The notes below the pieces were generated by a model. It searched no databases, had not been told where the DNA came from, and saw nothing but the letters and a program-made list of their open reading frames with translations. DNA of 64,000 nucleotides. It comes from Sisyra terminalis. Lineage: Eukaryota; Arthropoda; Insecta; Neuroptera; Sisyridae. Both the position numbers and the translations under genes were made by a program. Below are positions 57,548-64,000 of the stretch, one piece after another. Each line of letters starts with the position of its first letter. The first letter of the stretch is position 1. The stretch covers positions 51,289,701-51,353,700 of the forward strand of contig OY292275.1 of the NCBI GenBank assembly GCA_958496175.1, given 5' to 3'.

Positions 57548-59974
57548 AGTGTTGGTTGCCTATACGAAATAATGTTTATTTAAATGGACTAATCAAAATT
57601 TGTGACTCTATTAAATAATAACGTAGTCGTTAGAAATTGAATAAAACCGGCAGTAATTGGAGTGTTTGAATCGTCCAAGATTAACTAAAGCATGAATAAG
57701 TTTGGAACTATAAGCCAATTTAAGAAATTACCGATTCAAAAAATAAATTTAAGCACTTGAAGCAGTTAAGATATTATGTCTTCTAATCATAGGTTTCCTT
57801 TGAAGAAGATTGCAAAAATTTTACTTATATTTTTCGTAAAATAATTTAAAACCATTCATTATTGTTAAATTAAAATTTAAATGAATAGATAAATTACTTA
57901 AAAGTAACACTGAAAACAAGGAAAATAGGGAAAAAAATCGTGGAAATTTTCTTCTCAATTCAAAGGAAAATAATTCTATATTATCTACCACTTCATTTTA
58001 CAAGCTTGAAAATACGCACGAGTCGCACTTAACTACTTGAATTCGATTTGAAATTTAAATTTTAAAAATAGCCTCGTTCAAAGGACTCTCCCATTTGCAA
58101 TTCGTCGCGGAAATGTGACAAAAACGGGCGGTATTTTTACGAAGAGAATAAACCCGGTTTGTTATATGCAATGAAAAGAATAAAAAGAGTTCTCCAGAAC
58201 AAAGACGCACAAAGCAAATATCCTTTAAAAGAAAAAAAATAAACCTCATCCGGACCGAAGAAGGTTATTCAATTTAAATGAGATTTAAAAAATTCCTCGA
58301 AACCGAACGATTCTTTACCAATGTCTGATAAGAAAAGAAGAAATCTGAGCCGTTTAAGCCTACCCTCATGGGTAAAATCTAGTCAAGGTTAAAGTGAGTG
58401 TTTTATAGAAAATTCATCCCTAACAATTTTTTTTTCTTTTACTGAATTGCATCTTGAATATAGTTTTACTGTACTTTCTGTAATGAACGATATTTTTTAA
58501 ACAATTTAAACATTTCCCGTTTGTTTACGGAATGTTAACTTTAACTATCTAACAAATTAAGAAAAATAAATTTTATAACCCAAGGGAACTGTTCTTTTAT
58601 TATTAGGCATCAAAAGGTTTCTCAAAAATAATTTTTAAAAAAGATATAGAGAACTATTTGTAAGTTTGGCCTTAACAACTGCAGTTGTAAAGTTTAAAAC
58701 TAATCATTTGATCACCCAATTTGAAGTCATTTAATCATCATTTAACATTTTGCAACGGTAGAATATTTTTTTTAAACTTTCTAACAAAAATTAGCCATTT
58801 AAATTTTATTTTTATTATGGACTTACCATGAACTTGAACTTTAGAATTTGATGTTATGTTCTTTTAACTCGCTATTATATCCCTAAAGCGGATGTATGGT
58901 CTAAATTTATGAAGTTTGGCAATTTTGGGTATTTTGGATGCCATTCAAAACATTAGTTACGAATAGTTTAGTAAAACGTTTAGTTTAAACCTAAATATTT
59001 ATAATTGAGAGCTACCACGGGTCAAAAGGTGTAAAATATATTATAGGTATAACATAACTTTGCAAATTATAACGATAAAAATAGTAGAGAAGGGAGATTT
59101 CGAAAATGTTATAAACCCTTTTATTATTTATAATGCAAAAATCACAAGAAATGCAATTATAAATTATAGACTAATAAAAGGGAATTTTTGCCAAAAATCC
59201 ATTTCAAAAGGTATGTGCACCTTTATATTTAGTTAATTTATGAAACATGCGATATTTTTGACCAATACGCAACTGGTTTCAATTTATTCAATATTCTAGG
59301 AGTAACATTTATAAATTTCAACCCCTTTAGCTATTTATACAGTGAAAGTTCTACGCACATTGGTGATTGATAAAATAATGGTAAACAATTATTCACTTAC
59401 ATTCTACGCTTTAAAACAGTAGTTCCACACCGTTTTTCATTGGCATACTTCTTGGAATATCAGTTTTAATTGATAATTTTGCATTAATAGAAAAGTTTTA
59501 AGTGATAAATATAATGGCTCTTGCCATTTATGCATAATACTCATTTGCTATTTTATTTCGCGAAAAAATCGGCTCATAATGAAAGTTTAGCCATAAAAAA
59601 GAAAAATATAACATATTGGTATTGAATTAACAAAAACAAAACCCGAATTCAAAAGCAAATAATAAATAATGGCAATAATGGTTCCATCCACCACCACCTT
59701 CCAAGAAAAAGCAAATTGATAACTCCTGATAGAGTATAACAAAGATAACATATACTTCTATCCCATGATTACTTAGAGTTCAATTAATATCACAGTTGCA
59801 TTTCTGCCATATTTAAGTGGTAAGCGAAAGGCATTTAAAGACATTTTTATGTTAAAAAAACCAATCAGAAGTATTTTGAAGTGATGAAAGACATTTTAAG
59901 TGTAATGATTTCAAAATATCCCTAAATGCCTTTTTTGACAGGGTAGGTACTCTAGGAATTAGTGCATTAGACTA
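57548..59974. other. AT-rich non-coding stretch
   Basis: No gene recognised. The stretch 58030-58400 is low in repeats and richer in GC than its flanks. Confidence 0.45.
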
Positions 59975-60165
59975 GAGCAGTGTTTCTTAGGGAAGGTATT
60001 TTTGAGGGTGCGGCAGAAGCCCCTAACAGTAAAAATTATAAAACTTTTGATAATAAATTTCACAAAAGTTGTATTTTTCTAAACTTAAAAAAAAAAACAA
60101 ACACATTTTTCAATGGGGTGTCAAAACCAATTTTCAGATTCAGAGGGGTGCGGTTCACTTAAGAA
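59975..60165. mobile_element. hAT-like fragment
   Basis: Starts GAGCAGTGTTTCTTAGGG, like the common hAT end CAGTGTTTCTCA, and holds GAGGGTGCGGC and GAGGGGTGCGG motifs seen in such elements. No matching right end was found. Confidence 0.35.
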
Positions 60166-62650
60166 GAAAACTGGACTAAAGTAAGCAAACATATGTTTCT
60201 ATAAAATGAAATCCATTCTAAAGTTAAGACAAATAAGCATTAAAAAAATAATAATCGTGGGTTAGCTTATGATAAACTAAATCCTACTTTTTGAAAATGT
60301 ACTACTTAAAATAATAAGTTTAGAACTGAATTTTCCATTGAAATTTACGTGAAATTTCACTGGATTAAGAAAGTGGATTACTTTTCATTTTTAATAAGTG
60401 AAATTTTAGAATAAATCATATGCTAATTATTTAAATTCACAAAATAAACATTTCTCAAAATTAATACTAAATTTTCCAAGTGTGAGAAAAAAAATGATCA
60501 GATCTAATGGTATGCGACATTATTAAATAGTGCCAATATTGATCTTTTCAATTCCGTTGAAAATTGCTTTCCTGTGTTTAACATTTTGCAAATTAGTAGT
60601 TTTCGAAAATATCGATTACCGAAACAAAGAAATTCGAGCTATAAAATTATAACTTCAATAGAAAAGAAACTATACAGTATTTTTTTTCAAACAAAATATT
60701 TTAATCTTATTGGTTCTTTTAATTTGTTTTAGATAGATTTTGTTATCAGAATTCGGTTTAATGGTCTTTCCATATTCTATAATTAAGCCAATAATTCAGA
60801 CATGCTGCATTTATAGATTAACTATTTAAAAGGCTTTATGCTTCATGTATTTATAATTGGTTAGGCCAACCTAAATACGTATCGATTGAACCAATTAAGA
60901 GATTTGTTTGAAGAAAACATTAAGTACTTAAGACCAAATGCTTTTACAAAAATATATTTTAAGATATCCTCTCCAAAAATTACCTCAAGTGTATGAGGCT
61001 TTTTGACTTCAAGTGTAAAATTAGAACCAAATAAAATTTAATAACTGTACGTATCATAGTACCCTTATTAAAAATATTTTAGACTAGTAAGACTATCAAG
61101 TAATGGATTGAAATTCGGTCATAAAATTTAGTAATTTATAAATTAAAGTAAATAAGTAAAGTAATTTATAAATTTTCGTTAATCTCCAGCAAATGCAATG
61201 GTTTGTTTCCTGCATAAATCAATTTTATGTAATTTTTCGAAAAAAAATCAAGCTAAGTTAATTTATGTCTTTTCCAAAGTCGAAAATCGTCCCAACTAAT
61301 TAATAATGTAAAGGTCATCGATAAAACAAGGTCAAAATGTTGACCTATTTTACTAAATGAATACAATACAAATTTTAAAATACAATCAATATCTCAATTA
61401 CCATTTTAATTGGTAGATATATTTCCCAAAACTATTGAAATTGTCATTTTTTGTAATGACTTCAATGAAAAACATTCACGTTTCCTTGTACAAATTATAA
61501 ATCAATAGAGACTAAAGCTCGAGATGAAACGAGTTATTTCCGTATCAACAATTAGTGAAGACAGAACAATAAAAACTCAATTGTAATAAATTTTCAAGAA
61601 TTACTTTCCTCTATCCTTTTTTTACGTCAATAATCTGCTTTTAGAAACCACAAATACAAATCTTATCTCATTTTTGTCAGACAAAAAGCAGTCTTTTCTC
61701 CATATTGTATTCTATATTTTTAATGGGCGGATGGGAAATAAATCCCATAAATCTCCCGTTAAGTAAATACAAAGATTGTTGTAATCAATTTTAGAAAAGA
61801 TTAATTAGAAGTCCTTCGAAAAAAAAACCTAATTATCGATTGGATTGTAAAATAAATAAATATTTGATCTACCAACCATCCAAAAACTTCATTAGAAATC
61901 AATCAAACTTTGTGAATCAATATAAAAAACGCCTTTGTTTGAAATAATTTTGCGATAAAATAAAATTGGCATCGTTAAAAATCAAACGCAGCCAAAAGTC
62001 GTCAAAAAATAAATAAAATTCGGTTGAGTTGGCAAAATTTCGCAGACAATCGAAACCTTTAAGTAAAAATCGTAAAGTCACGTCACCAAATATTTAAAAC
62101 AAACATTAAAAAAATGCCATAAATAATTGAAATCGTTTTTCTCTATTTTATGATTTAAAGTGCTATTCATTAAGAAAACATTCTATTGATAAAAAAAATA
62201 CGTTCAGAATTGATGTTTAGACTTAGATATCGGCAGAGCAAGGTTTGAAAACAAATTATTATGTAATTACGTAATCGAAGTTAGATAAAATAACACACTG
62301 GTAATCATAAATTAACCAAAAAAAAATGCTTTAGTTTCAAAAAATGTGGAAAGTTTATATCTTAAAATAATTTAAATCCTGAAGAAAGTAAGTCCAAGTT
62401 AAAACGATAAACTTTTAGATTATAATCAAGTTGGACACTTTATTTCGAAGGTTCATCAATGTCATATTTATGTATGAAAAATGATGTCACTTAAATATAT
62501 ACCACAACTAATTATCTATATGTCGAACCGATGGTAAATATTTTTGATTCCAAAAGAGACGTTTTTATGGCATTTAATTTCTAAACCTTGTATATTGCCT
62601 GATTTATCAATCTAAACTATGCTCTTCAAAAATTCCGAACCAATCTGAAC
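60166..62650. other. AT-rich non-coding stretch
   Basis: No gene or recognised repeat in 2.5 kb. Confidence 0.5.
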
Positions 62651-63000
62651 GTATGGAGTATAACTTTGGGCAACTACCAGCAGCTCTATTATTGAAATAA
62701 TGAAGAGGTTTCAGTCGAAAACACTGCATCTTATCGTTATATCATGAACTTCGCCATCCATAAAGATTTAGACATTGAGACTATTAAGGAAGAGGTATCC
62801 AGATTCACCTCCAAAATTAGGCGTTCAAATGATCATTCTAACCACCTGGCCATGAACCTATGGGATAACAGCAAGAAGACTGAAGCGTCTAATAATCCTG
62901 GAGCTACCCTACAGGGAATAACGTAGAAAGCACCCCAATTGGGGTACCCTGTCGTCCCGTCATACGTTCAACAGATTCGTTTATTGTCTTAGGGGAGATT
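62651..63000 (+). pseudogene. Jockey-like LINE C-terminus and 3' region, broken
   Basis: From 62652 the frame reads YGV, a stop, LWATTSSSIIEIMKRFQSKT and LHLIVI. It then shifts into NFAIHKDLDIETIKEEVSRF, followed by HSNHLAMNLWDNSKKTEA. These match the conserved RFQSKxLR and HxDLxIxTVKEE blocks at the C-terminus of jockey-type reverse transcriptase polyproteins. The 3' region (about 62898-63000, with ACCCTGTCGTCCCGT) recurs at 20751-20860. Lesions: one in-frame stop and one frameshift. The 5' end is truncated. Confidence 0.82.
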
Positions 63001-63023
63001 GTAAAAAACCACAAATTATAAAA

Positions 63024-63240
63024 AAAATCCCCATAAGTATCATGTTCTTAAATCGCATGATCTTGAAGGCCAATTCACAATTCCTTTACGCAAAACTAAG
63101 CAATTTTCGAATAACCCTTGCAATTCGTCGATATCTTCATGTGTAGTGTAAGAAGCACCAATTTGTTGAAGATAAACATCATCCAAGTCAATTCCATCGA
63201 TTTGGGGTAAAAGATAGTCGGATATCATCATCACGGTAAC
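63024..63240 (-). pseudogene. Tc1/mariner-type transposase C-terminal fragment
   Basis: The minus strand reads LLPQIDGIDLDDVYLQQIGA, then HEDIDELQGLFENCLV and NWPSRSCDLRT; after a stop, YLWGFF. This is the end of a DDE/D transposase: QQDGA holds the second catalytic Asp and WPxRSPDLxPxDYFLWG is the closing block. Here QQDGA has become QQIGA and a stop replaces the residues after DLRT, so it is inactive. Its 3' end abuts the jockey remnant. Confidence 0.8.
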
Positions 63241-64000
63241 GTGTAGAATTGGTGGTAAATGTGTTTTTTAAAGCCCTCAAAAACAATAAAATTTTCTAAT
63301 AAGATTTTCAACGAAAGCTTCGACAAGTATTCGATGCAATTCCGCAGTATTTTTTGTTTAAATGGTAATAGAAAATCAATATTGTCAGGAATGGTAATTT
63401 TAGGCACAATATTCAATATGTTCAATGCTATCAAAAATGATGAAGTTGTAGGAAATTAACAGTATAACGAATTGAAAATCTTTGTTAAATATCAAAACAA
63501 AAAAATTGCTTTGCAAATTCTAGTTTCATATTAACACACTTATTATGTACTTCTAAAATCATAAAAAGTTTATCTTCCCTTCCCATGTACCAAAACTATT
63601 CAATTTTACGGGTGATAGCATTTGAAAAAAATATTTAGAGGCTAAAAATACTTTAAACTATTTTTGATGTAAATAAAATATGTTGTGTTGTTTTTTGAGT
63701 ACATGATATATGCGAATATAGAATAGATGCAAATAACTTACGACATGTGAAAAATATCAAAACCTTTTATAGAGATAAGTTAAAGGAAAAAAAGTGCTCT
63801 ACAAAAAATGTCCTATAGTATTTTCTCATAAAATTGATGGTTGCGTCAAAAAATTGAGAAAATATTAAAATCTCTCTTTAGTTCAACTATGACTTCGAAT
63901 AACTTTTGAAGGAATAAATATATCAAAAACTTGTATAAAGACCTTTTTTGTAGATCGTTCAATTTTCTACAAGAATATACCTTGGTTATTCCGAAATATT
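63241..64000. other. AT-rich non-coding stretch
   Basis: Frames on both strands at 63231-63459 overlap each other; neither has a recognised domain. Confidence 0.5.

Overview
This is a strongly AT-rich stretch of insect nuclear DNA. The insect call rests on one protein gene, a Tweedle-family (DUF243) cuticular protein, a family known to me only from insects. The species cannot be told from the sequence. The gene lies on the minus strand at 5658-6744. It has two coding exons, a TATA box, a plausible initiator and a polyadenylation signal. I see no other intact protein gene, and no tRNA, rRNA or CRISPR array. Nearly all other reading frames are short chance frames or shadows of the glycine repeats.

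The rest is non-coding DNA crowded with decayed and nested mobile elements. Identified are: a tRNA-headed SINE family (six copies); a jockey/CR1-type LINE with a second 3'-end copy; a jockey C-terminal remnant; a hAT-like transposase pseudogene; piggyBac-like and Tc1/mariner-like remnants; a short Helitron with its empty site preserved in a neighbouring duplicate; several hAT-, mariner- and foldback-type MITEs; a four-copy dispersed repeat (called R here); and a 5.4 kb cluster of repeats in inverted arrangement (17.6-23.0 kb).

The most interesting content is a set of short foldback or partly inverted elements that carry hammerhead-ribozyme-like motifs. Four families (A, B, C, D) share one layout: a short stem I, an 8-nt core segment (CTGANGAA in A, B and C), a 4-5 bp stem II whose two sides covary between families, GAA, a tiny self-complementary stem III (ACGT or ATACGTAT), then a non-G cleavage base. 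Nine motif positions are present, some damaged. Four of the elements are flanked by 12-15 bp direct repeats that look like target-site duplications. This matches the minimal hammerheads known from Penelope-like retroelements. No Penelope reverse transcriptase is visible here, so these are probably non-autonomous. Family D has what reads as a paired change of the essential C3-G8 pair to U3-A8.

Layout: 0-4.1 kb HHR element A1, SINEs, R copy 1; 4.1-6.9 kb Tweedle gene and flanks; 7-15 kb MITE, R copies 2 and 3 (R3 carries HHR element C, and A2 sits at its end); 15-17 kb mariner-like element, SINE, TA repeat; 17.6-23.4 kb inverted repeat cluster and MITE; 24.5-29.3 kb SINE, 1.5 kb element, long hairpin, R copy 4; 31-33.2 kb MITE, HHR element D1, LINE; 35.6-37.9 kb duplication with Helitron, hAT pseudogene; 43.3-47 kb repeat, HHR element D2, an unassigned 177-codon ORF, hAT/piggyBac remnants; 49-51.4 kb LINE end, HHR elements B nested in a hAT-like element nested in a tandem duplication; 51.9-53.3 kb SINE pair and 368-bp tandem repeat; 55.4-55.8 kb dispersed repeat; 62.6-63.3 kb jockey and Tc1/mariner fragments.
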